Assembly: GCF_005938385.1 (NCBI RefSeq)
Contig: NZ_VCRA01000041.1
Span: 1 to 56,758 of the forward strand
Origin: Paenibacillus mesophilus
Lineage (GTDB): Bacteria > Bacillota > Bacilli > Paenibacillales > NBRC-103111
Direction of reading: 5' to 3'
DNA length: 56,758 nt
The position numbers and the translations under genes are program-made. The stretch's first letter is position 1; every line of letters starts with the position of its first letter. The notes beneath the pieces were generated by a model. The model worked only from the letters and a program-made list of their open reading frames with translations. It was not told where the DNA came from and did not search any database. This document shows positions 1-7,910 of this stretch, piece by piece.

Positions 1-126
1 ACAGTTTGCTCGTGCCCGCAGTTTTATCTCTACCCTCCGTAAGCAAGGCCTCCCGGTCCTCACCTCCCTAACCTCCGTCCTTTGTGGTGAATTTCGTTTT
101 GGATGATTATGGAACCTAAGTAGTAA

Positions 127-266
127 CGCATTTGTACCTTATCCTCGCAGATTCCCCCTATTTCTTGGGCATCCAGTCCTTCCACGAAAGGAATAACGTA
201 CATTTGAACACTAACTGTCCGGGTTCGCGGCACTTCGGTGGATATAGTGCGCATATGCACCTTATC
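127..266. repeat. Short degenerate intergenic repeats
   Basis: Three related short words lie in the gene-free first 305 bases: 127-143 (CGCATTTGTACCTTATC), a shorter version at 195-211, and 250-266 (CGCATATGCACCTTATC). The first and third match at 15 of 17 positions. No credible gene was seen in 1-305; the short open frames there lack ribosome binding sites. The words could be regulatory sites or a decayed dispersed repeat. Confidence 0.4.
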
Positions 267-305
267 TGCGCAAACAGCCCGTACCCGCCCGGCGGGCGCC
301 GCCGC

Positions 306-1169
306 CTACTCCGCCGCCTGGGCTTGCCGCCACTGGCTAGGGCTCATGCCGTACCGTTTCTTGAACTGCCGGCTGAAGTAATGGATGCTCGGAAAGCCGT
401 TCGTCTCGGCGATATCTTTGACCGTCAAGCTCGTGTTGGTCAAATAGCTTTTGGCCGCGTTCATGCGCAATTCCTGCAAATATTGGTAAGGGGTCGTCCC
501 CGTGTGCTCCTTGAAGAGGCGGATCAGATAGGAGGAGTCCAGATGGGCCCGCGACGCCAGCATTTGCAGCTTCACCTCGTGCAAATAGGCGGATTCCATA
601 TACTGCATCAAATCTTGAACGAGCTGCTTGTTCGGATGCGCCTCAGCCGGCTCCGGATTTGCCGCATCCGGCTGACGGTGCTGCTTGAGAGCTGCGGTAA
701 TTTGCAGGAACAGCTTGCTTACATCATGCAGGACGATCCGCTCGCGCAATTCGCCGTGCCGGGATAAGCTCTCGTTATTCATGGCGGCCGCGATCGACTC
801 GCTGGTCGAGGCGATCAGCTCGGCAAGTCCGGAGATGCCGGCCGACAATGCTTCGCCGTCGCTCTGTATGCGGTTCCATTCGATCGCTTCGCCGACGGAA
901 GGGAACGAAGCGGTCTGCAAGAGCGGCCCCGCCCCTTTCTCCAGCTCCAAGTACCAGTATGCGGCCGACTCGGACTTTTTGTACAGATGGTGCGGGACGT
1001 TATCCGGAATTAGAAACAACGTACGGCTCCCGGAGCGGAACGATTCGTTCATGAACTCGAGCGTTACCTCTCCGCGGGTGATGCACAAAATTTCGTAGAA
1101 CGGGTGTGTGCCTCCGCCCATGAATTTCTTCTTGTCATCGACCACATTGTGATATGTGCGAATGATCAT
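306..1169 (-). CDS. AraC-family transcriptional regulator
   Basis: This is a 287-residue cytoplasmic DNA-binding regulator. The N-terminal half (about residues 1-150) looks like the cupin-type ligand pocket of sugar-responsive AraC proteins, with HPFYEILCITRGEVTL and a VPHHLYK stretch. The last 100 residues carry two helix-turn-helix motifs, including HLDSSYLIRLFKEHTGTTP and GFPSIHYFSRQFKKRYGMSP. The start at 1169 was chosen because a GGTGGG sequence lies just upstream; a longer frame to 1277 would overlap the preceding gene and adds residues unlike the family. It lies downstream of an esterase-like hydrolase on the same strand and probably controls carbohydrate-use genes nearby. The ligand is unknown. 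Confidence 0.9.
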   Translation of the reverse strand: MIIRTYHNVVDDKKKFMGGGTHPFYEILCITRGEVTLEFMNESFRSGSRTLFLIPDNVPHHLYKKSESAAYWYLELEKGAGPLLQTASFPSVGEAIEWNRIQSDGEALSAGISGLAELIASTSESIAAAMNNESLSRHGELRERIVLHDVSKLFLQITAALKQHRQPDAANPEPAEAHPNKQLVQDLMQYMESAYLHEVKLQMLASRAHLDSSYLIRLFKEHTGTTPYQYLQELRMNAAKSYLTNTSLTVKDIAETNGFPSIHYFSRQFKKRYGMSPSQWRQAQAAE

Positions 1170-1243
1170 CGTAACCCACCCATTCCCGTCAACAGTCGTA
1201 ATACCTTCACTATAAGGTACCGGGGAGCGGCGTGTAAACTTGA

Positions 1244-2410
1244 TCAACGCACGACGACACGGGTACTGGCCGTACATCCGCGCGAATCGAGCACGTTTAT
1301 GAAATAAGCCCGGGCGTCCTGCGGAAGGCGAACATAGACGCAGTCATCCGCCCGGTCGAGCGTACAATCGGCCGTTGTCCATTCGCATTGCTGCCAGTTA
1401 TCGCAATTGCTCGTATAGAACAGCTCTGCCTGGACGGGTTCATTCCCGTCGGCCCAATCGCAGGCGACAGAGACGACCCCATTCTCCTCCCTAGGTTCAC
1501 CAAGACGAAGCAAAGGCTCGCCGCCGAGAACGATACTGTCCGCGAACGCATAGATTTCGGCAGGCTTCCAGCCGAGCGGGTGAGAATGTCCGAGGCGGGG
1601 ATAGATGCACATGCCGGATTGCTCGATTCCATTTTTGGCGGCGACATACGATTTGCTGAAAATGTTCATGCCGAAATAAGGATCATAGAGCCAATTCACC
1701 CACAGCGTCGGCATCGCCACGCGGGACAAATAAGCGGACGGCTCGGTCAGCCGTTTGACCGACTCGGCGCTTGCTTCCCCCATGTCCACGAATCGCTGAC
1801 CCCATTGATTATGGGCTTCGTACAGAAAGCCGCATCCGTAGACGGGAATGGCGAACGCGAACCGGTTGTCGATTCCAGCGACAAGACTGGTGACGATACC
1901 GCCCCACGATATCCCCGTTACTCCGATCCGCTGCGGGTCCACAAGCGGCATATCGCGAAGGAGGGAATGGGCCAGCATGACATTGGCCGCGGCATGGTAC
2001 ATCCACTGCTCCTCCACGGGCTGGTCGCAATCCACAAAAATGCCTTCCCGGATCGGGCCGGACCACGAATGGCTGAACCGCTTGTTCATTCCGGCTGCCC
2101 CGAGCGGAAGGTGCCCCTCCAAATCCATCGCAATAGCGGCGTATCCCCGGTTCGTCCACAAGCTCACCCATTCTTCATAGGCGGTGCCCCCGCCTCCATG
2201 AACGAGTACGACGGCAGGCACTTTCTCCTTGTCCGCCACTTCCGGCAATCCGTAATAGGCGAAGACGCGCGTTTCTTTTCCCTTGAAGGGCAGCCCTTCA
2301 TAAAAAATCGAGTGAATGCCGTTCGCGGCCTTCACGTCGGACGGATATATTCGCGGGGAACGATGCAACTGCTCCAAGTTCCATGGCGACGACTTAAGCG
2401 TTCTGTCCAT
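1244..2410 (-). CDS. Alpha/beta hydrolase, acetyl-esterase / dienelactone-hydrolase type
   Basis: A 388-residue alpha/beta-fold hydrolase with no signal peptide, so probably cytoplasmic. Visible motifs are the oxyanion loop VLVHGGGG near residue 70, the nucleophile elbow GISWGG at 166-171 (Ser168), a probable acid in NWLYDPYF (about Asp243) and a probable catalytic histidine in GHSHPLGW (275 or 277). The arrangement resembles acetyl-xylan-esterase-like and dienelactone-hydrolase-like enzymes, which deacylate sugars or small esters. The ribosome binding site AAGGAGGT precedes the ATG. The last 110 residues look like an added beta-rich domain. It is divergent from the SBP gene at 2843, and the AraC regulator follows it, fitting a glycan-use locus. 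The exact substrate cannot be read from sequence. Confidence 0.85.
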   Translation of the reverse strand: MDRTLKSSPWNLEQLHRSPRIYPSDVKAANGIHSIFYEGLPFKGKETRVFAYYGLPEVADKEKVPAVVLVHGGGGTAYEEWVSLWTNRGYAAIAMDLEGHLPLGAAGMNKRFSHSWSGPIREGIFVDCDQPVEEQWMYHAAANVMLAHSLLRDMPLVDPQRIGVTGISWGGIVTSLVAGIDNRFAFAIPVYGCGFLYEAHNQWGQRFVDMGEASAESVKRLTEPSAYLSRVAMPTLWVNWLYDPYFGMNIFSKSYVAAKNGIEQSGMCIYPRLGHSHPLGWKPAEIYAFADSIVLGGEPLLRLGEPREENGVVSVACDWADGNEPVQAELFYTSNCDNWQQCEWTTADCTLDRADDCVYVRLPQDARAYFINVLDSRGCTASTRVVVR

Positions 2411-2842
2411 CCCGATACCTCCTTGCGTATGCTTATAGCGGGAAGGTTGGTCCTTCCTCCTGTTGCTACTGTATCAAATTGAACGCCGCGTGTATTTGGT
2501 TTATATTCGGCGAAAGATCTCCGGTATACGGCGGCAGCCCTATCCGGTTTGCACATAATTGACCTTATCGTTCGCGGACAGTCGGCGCATGTCTTCTCGG
2601 GGACGCGGGCAAAAGTCGTTTTTGTACAAACGGAGGCGGAAAGCACGACTTCTATGCCGTCGAATTACCGGATTTATACCAAATACAGAATACAGCCCCA
2701 TGCAGTAATCTAATGGTGCAAGCGCTTAACCATAGGGCAAGCGAGGGCGGCGCAATACGATAAAGGGGGCGGCGGGAACGGGAACTGTCCGCTGCGGCTG
2801 CGCTTCGAGCACAAAAACATATCGGTTACGGGAGGTTCTACG
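2411..2842. other. Divergent intergenic region
   Basis: This gap of about 430 bp separates the hydrolase (minus strand) from the SBP gene (plus strand). Apart from the operator-like palindrome at 2714-2732, I see no gene, no convincing -35/-10 pair and no terminator. Confidence 0.5.
2714..2732. promoter_or_regulatory. LacI/CcpA-type operator-like palindrome
   Basis: TGGTGCAAGCGCTTAACCA is an imperfect inverted repeat around the AAGCGCTT core, the typical shape of LacI-family operators. It resembles but does not exactly match the catabolite-response consensus: the terminal CA is displaced by one base. It lies about 110 bp upstream of the SBP start at 2843, so it may subject that gene to sugar or catabolite control. 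Confidence 0.5.
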
Positions 2843-4150
2843 GTGAACAAAACAAAACGAACGGCACTTCTTGCTGCGTTCATGGTGTCGGTCAGCGTGG
2901 TGATGGCCGGCTGCGGCGGCGGGGGACCGAAGGAGGCGGCGCCGGCTGCGGAAGTCAACAAACCGGTTACGATTACGGTGTTTAATCCATCGAACTATTC
3001 GGAGTATTTGTGGAATAACTTATGGGTGGAGCCGATCAAGAAGAAATATCCGCACATTACGCTCGTCCATGTCAAAAACGAGAAAGGGTCGAGCCTGGCC
3101 GATCTGGTCATGGCGAATCGGGTGCCGGACATCATTCAAGGCTCGGGGATCAAATCGACATTCGAGTATAACGATCTGGGCATCTTGGACGACATGACGC
3201 CGCTGATGAAGGCGAACGGCTTCGATGCGGGCGGGATCGATCCCGTCAGTCTGGACAGCTTGAAGATCGATAAGAAGGATGCGAAAATATACGGACTTCC
3301 CGTAGGGCAAGGCCATGCCGCCTTGTATTACAACAAAGACCTGTTCAACAAGTTCGGGGTCGCTTACCCGAAGGATGGGATGAACTGGGATGAAGTGTAC
3401 GAGCTGGCCAAGAAAATGGCCCGCACCGACGGCGGCGTCAAATACCGCGGCTTCGACTTTGTCGCCGATTTCCAAATCCCGTACAATCAATTGTCTTTGC
3501 CGTTCGTCGACAATAAGACGGACAGAGCGAACGTCCAGACGGACGGCTGGAAGACGGTGTTTGCGGCTATGAAACGGTTTTACGATATCGACGGCAACAA
3601 TCCGGGTGCGCTGCCGAACGTGTTCAATCCTTTCCTGAAAGACAAGACGGTCGCGATGTTCGCCGTCCCCAACATTTTGAGTCCTTTGATCGAATCGACC
3701 CAGAACGGCTTGGACTGGGATATGGTCACGCTGCCTACGTTCGCAAGCGGTCCGAAGACGGGCATACAGCCGGTCGTATCGGGACTGTACGTCTCCAAGA
3801 CGAGCCAGAACAAGAATGAAGCGTTCCGTGTGGTGGCGCATCTGCTCTCCGAAGAGATTCAAACCGAGCGTTCCCGGATCGGCGAGCCCTCCATCTTGAA
3901 AAAGCCCGAAATCAAGAAGTCGTTCGCCGCGGACATGCCGCATACGAAAGGGAGAAACGTGATTGCCTTCGTTTCCGGTACACCGGCCCCTTCGCCGAGC
4001 TCGGTAACGAAATACGATTCGATCGCCGGCACAGAGATGGTGAAGAAATTCAAGGAAGTCGCCTTCAACGGGAAAGATATCAATACGGCGCTGCGGGAAG
4101 CGGAAGAGATCATCAACAAGAAGATCGACGAGGAGAAGGCGAAGAAATAA
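2843..4150 (+). CDS. Family 1 extracellular solute-binding lipoprotein
   Basis: A 435-residue SBP of the sugar-binding cluster, exported and lipid-anchored on the outer face of the membrane. A signal peptide ends in the lipobox VMAGC (Cys24), followed by a glycine-rich linker. Family features include KKYPHITLVHV near residue 70, MANRVPDII, YYNKDLFNKFGVAYPKDG, and the C-terminal INTALREAEE stretch shared by the other SBPs here. It starts with GTG at 2843, set by GGAGGT seven bases upstream. The gene stands alone and is followed by a terminator; no permease or ATPase is adjacent, so it must share transport partners elsewhere or act only as a binder. A sugar or oligosaccharide ligand is inferred from the family. 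Confidence 0.9.
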   Translation: MNKTKRTALLAAFMVSVSVVMAGCGGGGPKEAAPAAEVNKPVTITVFNPSNYSEYLWNNLWVEPIKKKYPHITLVHVKNEKGSSLADLVMANRVPDIIQGSGIKSTFEYNDLGILDDMTPLMKANGFDAGGIDPVSLDSLKIDKKDAKIYGLPVGQGHAALYYNKDLFNKFGVAYPKDGMNWDEVYELAKKMARTDGGVKYRGFDFVADFQIPYNQLSLPFVDNKTDRANVQTDGWKTVFAAMKRFYDIDGNNPGALPNVFNPFLKDKTVAMFAVPNILSPLIESTQNGLDWDMVTLPTFASGPKTGIQPVVSGLYVSKTSQNKNEAFRVVAHLLSEEIQTERSRIGEPSILKKPEIKKSFAADMPHTKGRNVIAFVSGTPAPSPSSVTKYDSIAGTEMVKKFKEVAFNGKDINTALREAEEIINKKIDEEKAKK

Positions 4151-4227
4151 GATGCCGTGAGGACATACGGAATACTGTAAATTCGAGCTTATGTCAGTGG
4201 GAAACAGAATAACTGCAGGTTGTACGT

Positions 4228-4257
4228 AGAGGCTGTCGAGAGACAGTCTCTTTTTTT
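4228..4257 (+). terminator. Intrinsic terminator after SBP gene
   Basis: A 10-bp stem (AGAGGCTGTC with GACAGTCTCT, one G-U pair) closes a GAGA tetraloop and runs into seven or more T residues. It ends the 2843-4150 transcript. Confidence 0.9.
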
Positions 4258-4278
4258 GTGTAGCCAGAAAATTGTACA

Positions 4279-4524
4279 TCCTATCTACATCCAAAAATCA
4301 TAATTTAAAATTAGTATAACGTCCTATTTACGGCCCATAGGACAATGAAAATCCACTTTTTTGCATATATATTTGTGTTTTTGTGATTTAAAGGGCCAAA
4401 AACGTTAAAACCCCCCCTTTACAGGATGTGGAAGGCGAATTATAATGGGTCTCAGAATTAGATCCTATAACATCGCAGTTGTAGTTGGTAAAGTAATAAA
4501 CTGTAATATGTGATGTAGATAGGA
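4279..4524. promoter_or_regulatory. Cluster of TCCTAT-type operator half-sites
   Basis: Upstream of the SBP at 4650, TCCTATCTACATC (4279-4291) has an exact 13-bp inverted copy, GATGTAGATAGGA, at 4512-4524. Related half-sites are GTCCTATTTAC (4321-4331), CATAGGAC (4336-4343, reversed) and TCCTATAACATC (4463-4474). They bracket the promoter at 4418-4446, a layout typical of regulated promoters. The obvious candidate regulator is the GntR-SBP protein encoded at 7911. Its paralogue at 40802 has sites with the same TATCTA core in its own upstream region. Regulator assignment is inference. Confidence 0.55.
4418..4446 (+). promoter_or_regulatory. Sigma-A-type promoter for the SBP / beta-helix operon
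   Basis: TTTACA (4418-4423) is separated by exactly 17 nt from TATAAT (4441-4446). This implies an untranslated leader of about 195 nt before the SBP start at 4650, holding two of the half-sites described for this gap. A second TATAAT at 4533-4538 overlaps nothing resembling a good -35. Confidence 0.6.
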
Positions 4525-4649
4525 CCTAATATTATAATGGAGGAGGGGATACTCCTTTTCGAGAAAGACGTGTTTCAAGCATGGCACTGTACTCAAGAAT
4601 CCATACCATTGCGGAAATGAAAGCGTTACCATTTAAAGGGGGTCAAGCG

Positions 4650-5966
4650 ATGTTTCGCAAACCGATTTACGCGTGTACGATGTTCGCTCTTACCGCAAGT
4701 ATGATCGCCGGATGCGGGGGAATGAAGCAGGAGACAGCAAACGATTCCGGGCGGAAAGCACCCGAAGCGAATGCAATGGTTGCGGCCGAACCGGCTACGC
4801 TGAAGATTATGTATTTCGCCACGTTAATTACGAAGGAGGCGGTCGATCAGTTTATCGGAGAACCGGTGAAGAAGAAATATCCCCATATTACGATCGAGTA
4901 CGTGAACACGGGAGGAGGAGTCAGTTTCCAGAAGATGATCGAGCAAGGGACGCCCCCGGATATCGTCATAACCGATTATCCCAATTTGTCCGCCGTTACG
5001 GACTATGCGTATCCGCTCGATCTGAACCCTTTCATAGAAAAGTACAAGGTCAGTCTGAATCAGATGGACCCGTCGCCTGTGCAAGGCATCCGGAACGTCG
5101 GACCCAAAGGCGAATTATTCGGTCTGCCGTGGTATGTCGATAAATTCATGCTGTTCTACAACAAAGACCTGTTCGACAAGTTTGCCGTTGCTTACCCGAC
5201 CGATCAAATGACTTACGACGATCTTGTGGGTCTATCCAAACGGCTGACGCGCAAGGAAGATCAGGTTCAATACGAAGGCGTGCGCTGGGGCAATTTGCAT
5301 ACGGTCGGGATGCAGTGGGGAATTCCGATCATTAACAAGCAGACGGGAAAGGCCGATTTTCAAAACGAGCTGTGGAAGCGGGCCCTTACCGTAGTCCGGG
5401 ATATTCACGGAACGGGAATTACGAATTTGCCCAACGAGGCGTTCTACAAAGAAAACAGAATGGCGATGCTCACGCAGTGGCTGAATCCGATGCTCGGTTT
5501 CGTCGAAAGCGTGGAGAAGAGCGGGCAGAAGCTGAACTGGGATATGGCCTCCATTCCGCAGCATAAAGAGGCGCCCGGCATATCCGGCGCAGCCAAGCCG
5601 ATTTACTTGCTTGTTTCCCAGGGGAGCAAATACAAGGAGCAGGCTTTTCAGGCCGTATCGTACATATCGACCTCGGAAGAAGTGCAGTCTCTGTTATCGC
5701 AGTACGGCAAAATTACCGCTTTGAATTCGGATGCGATCCGAAAACAGTTCGGCACCAAGTACGAGCTCGTTAAAGGCAAAAATATCGAGGCGATTTTCAA
5801 GCATAAAACGGCCCCGCTGCCTTACAGCACGAACTACGAGAAACTGGCGAGCCCCGAGCTCAATATTGCGGGGACGGACGTCGCTTCGGGCGCCAAAGAT
5901 ATCAATACCGCCCTGCGGGAAGCGGAAGAGCGGGCCAACAAAAAAATCGAAGCGCAGTTGAAATGA
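4650..5966 (+). CDS. Family 1 extracellular solute-binding lipoprotein
   Basis: A 438-residue lipoprotein SBP related to the one at 2843. The signal peptide ends in MIAGC (Cys22). It shares KKYPHITIEYV, PDIVITDYPNL, FYNKDLFDKFAVAYPTDQM and the C-terminal INTALREAEERANKKIE stretch. The frame opens further upstream at 4581, but the start at 4650 has the ribosome binding site AAAGGGGG and begins a proper signal peptide. The beta-helix gene follows 30 bp later, so the two are probably co-transcribed from the promoter at 4418. Control by the GntR-SBP regulator encoded at 7911 is likely. No transporter subunits are near. The ligand is unknown, though glycan fragments released by an exported lyase or hydrolase would fit. 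Confidence 0.88.
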   Translation: MFRKPIYACTMFALTASMIAGCGGMKQETANDSGRKAPEANAMVAAEPATLKIMYFATLITKEAVDQFIGEPVKKKYPHITIEYVNTGGGVSFQKMIEQGTPPDIVITDYPNLSAVTDYAYPLDLNPFIEKYKVSLNQMDPSPVQGIRNVGPKGELFGLPWYVDKFMLFYNKDLFDKFAVAYPTDQMTYDDLVGLSKRLTRKEDQVQYEGVRWGNLHTVGMQWGIPIINKQTGKADFQNELWKRALTVVRDIHGTGITNLPNEAFYKENRMAMLTQWLNPMLGFVESVEKSGQKLNWDMASIPQHKEAPGISGAAKPIYLLVSQGSKYKEQAFQAVSYISTSEEVQSLLSQYGKITALNSDAIRKQFGTKYELVKGKNIEAIFKHKTAPLPYSTNYEKLASPELNIAGTDVASGAKDINTALREAEERANKKIEAQLK

Positions 5967-5996
5967 CCGATCATGTATATAAGGAGAGTGATCCGC

Positions 5997-7781
5997 ATGG
6001 AAGAAAAACAGGCCGGACGGGAAAGTCGATTCATCAGCCGCAGGAAGGTGCTGGCGACGATCGGGGCGGCCGCGGCGGGTGCCATCGCAGTATCGGGCAG
6101 TGTGGTCGGATTCGGGAAAGAGGCTGTCGGCGCTAACTGCGCCATCTGCTTGGACAGTCTGGCCGACTTGATAGCCTTGGACGAGTCGGAGCTGCACGAC
6201 GGGCAATGCTTCTGTGTGAAAGGCTACCGGGCGGGCACATCGCATGGCGGCGGCACCTATGTTTGGGATGCTTCGCGCGGTAAGGGCGTTCATAACGGCG
6301 GAACCGTAATCGATCCGAATCGGCCGTTTCCGACGGATTGGACGAACGACGGACAAGTGGCGAATTGGTTCGCGGCGGATGCGGCAGGCCAAGGCTGCTA
6401 CACGAGAATCGGAGATGCGGCAATCACTCCCGAGATGTTTGGCGCCGATCCTGGCGGCGTCATCCCGAGCCAGCGCCAAATTACCCGATGCGCGGCCGCT
6501 CACGGGGGCATCCAGCTGTCGTCGAAGGCGACCTATTTATGTACGGACAACGTATATTTCACCAAAGGCAGCTGTGTCGCCGGATACGGCCGAAGCACGA
6601 ATCTTCGCTTTACGTCGGGCGGGGTCGTTCTGAGCGGAACGGAGTCCAAAGAATTCAGCTTGGAAAATTTCTTGATCACCACCGCCGGAACCGGACAGAT
6701 CGCGCTCGACATTATCGATGCCAATGTTAATACGGCGCCTACCCGCTGGTCTCTGAGAAATTTGTTCCTGTACAGCGAGACCGCCGGCCAAGGGACCGGA
6801 TGCCGCATTCGCGGCGGATGGATCGCGTCGGTATTCAATCTGGTCGCGCAGCGCTTCGCGGTAGGGGTGGATATCGTAAGAAGCGACTCCCCGCCGAATG
6901 TCGGTTTTAACGGCGTTTCGTTCGTCGGCGGCGAGCTGCAAGGAAACGGGGTAGGGTTCCGCTCCCGTTCTCCGCTGGGAGTCAACTTCTTCGGTACGGC
7001 CATCGAAGGAAACACCCAGTTCGGCGCCAGGTTGGAAAACGGAACACGTCAAGTGAACTTTGACGGCGTCTACTTCGAATCGAACGGCACCGCCAATGTG
7101 AACAACGGGTCCGACATTGCGATCGATGTCGACGATCCGCTGGCTACGATTTACGGGATAGCCGTGAGGGGCAGCATCTTTCTGCGGGGATCTTCCGGCT
7201 GCAAGCGGGCTATAGTCGTGAATAAAGCGATTGGGCTGTATGTCGATCCGGCCTGCTCTTTCCACGGTTATGAGAATGCGCTTGTCCTGAACGAGATCGT
7301 AGCCAACGGGGTGCGGGGCGGCCTGTTCGATACGAGGTCGCTGCTCAGTGTGACCGGCCAGCCGGTCATCAACAATACGCTTCAGTACGGCAATCCGACA
7401 CGCAGCTCGTTCTCGCTCGGCAATGTCGCCGCCGGCCCCGATACCGTGACGGACGGGTGGTTGGGTTTCGTCGCCTTCGGGACCGGAATAGCCAACCGGG
7501 GGGCCGTAGATGTATGCGTCCATGCCGAGCAGGCGGGTACGGCATCGTTCCGCCTTGCCGCCATCGATACGGCGACCAATGCCCCATTGGGGACGGATAC
7601 CCTTTTCAACGCCAGCCTGACAGCGGGAATCAACAAGGTCAATGTCGCCTATAACTTCGAAAGCGGGGGGCTCAAGGGCAAATACGTCGCTTTCCGGCTG
7701 TCCCGGCAAGGGGATTCGCCGGCCGATACGAATGCAGGCGGCGTCACTTTGATCGAATGTTTCGTTCAGTATTACGTCTGA
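5997..7781 (+). CDS. Tat-exported right-handed beta-helix protein (pectate-lyase-like fold)
   Basis: A 594-residue secreted protein. The N terminus has a twin-arginine signal, SRRKVLA at about residues 14-20, followed by an alanine/glycine-rich hydrophobic stretch. The early segment containing GGGTYVWDAS and ITPEMFGADPGG matches the entry region of pectate-lyase-3 / tailspike-like beta-helices, and repeated short strands with N and G turns follow to about residue 470. The last 120 residues look like a beta-sandwich, perhaps carbohydrate-binding. The start at 5997 is set by AAGGAGA at 5981-5987; an upstream in-frame ATG at 5973 lacks a site. Position after an SBP suggests it binds or cleaves the polysaccharide whose products the SBP captures. 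No catalytic triad could be identified by eye. Confidence 0.75.
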   Translation: MEEKQAGRESRFISRRKVLATIGAAAAGAIAVSGSVVGFGKEAVGANCAICLDSLADLIALDESELHDGQCFCVKGYRAGTSHGGGTYVWDASRGKGVHNGGTVIDPNRPFPTDWTNDGQVANWFAADAAGQGCYTRIGDAAITPEMFGADPGGVIPSQRQITRCAAAHGGIQLSSKATYLCTDNVYFTKGSCVAGYGRSTNLRFTSGGVVLSGTESKEFSLENFLITTAGTGQIALDIIDANVNTAPTRWSLRNLFLYSETAGQGTGCRIRGGWIASVFNLVAQRFAVGVDIVRSDSPPNVGFNGVSFVGGELQGNGVGFRSRSPLGVNFFGTAIEGNTQFGARLENGTRQVNFDGVYFESNGTANVNNGSDIAIDVDDPLATIYGIAVRGSIFLRGSSGCKRAIVVNKAIGLYVDPACSFHGYENALVLNEIVANGVRGGLFDTRSLLSVTGQPVINNTLQYGNPTRSSFSLGNVAAGPDTVTDGWLGFVAFGTGIANRGAVDVCVHAEQAGTASFRLAAIDTATNAPLGTDTLFNASLTAGINKVNVAYNFESGGLKGKYVAFRLSRQGDSPADTNAGGVTLIECFVQYYV

Positions 7782-7791
7782 CTTCCGGAAT

Positions 7792-7818
7792 GCCCGGCCC
7801 GAGCAGGGTCGGGCTTTT
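7792..7818 (+). terminator. Intrinsic terminator after beta-helix gene
   Basis: A 9-bp GC-rich stem, GCCCGGCCC with GGGTCGGGC (one G-U pair), has a five-base loop and is followed by TTTT. Confidence 0.8.
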
Positions 7819-7837
7819 GCTCCGGCAGATGCGTCTG

Positions 7838-7866
7838 TTGACATTGAACCATGAACGATACAAAAT
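7838..7866 (+). promoter_or_regulatory. Candidate promoter for the GntR-SBP gene
   Basis: TTGACA (7838-7843) is followed after 17 nt by CAAAAT (7861-7866). The -35 is perfect but the -10 is weak. It would give the regulator at 7911 its own transcript after the preceding terminator. Confidence 0.4.
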
Positions 7867-7910
7867 GAAGGAAGCAAAGCTCCGGCTATTGGACAGGAGA
7901 GTAGAAACCG

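Noticed and set aside
1388..2482. 364-codon plus-strand open frame
   Set aside because: Antisense to the esterase-like hydrolase, whose GISWGG elbow and ribosome binding site are clear.
2714..2732. A consensus catabolite-response (CcpA) site
   Set aside because: The terminal CA is displaced by one base, so it is reported only as a LacI-type palindrome.
3020..4294. 424-codon minus-strand open frame
   Set aside because: Antisense to a lipoprotein SBP gene that has a clear lipobox, start and terminator.
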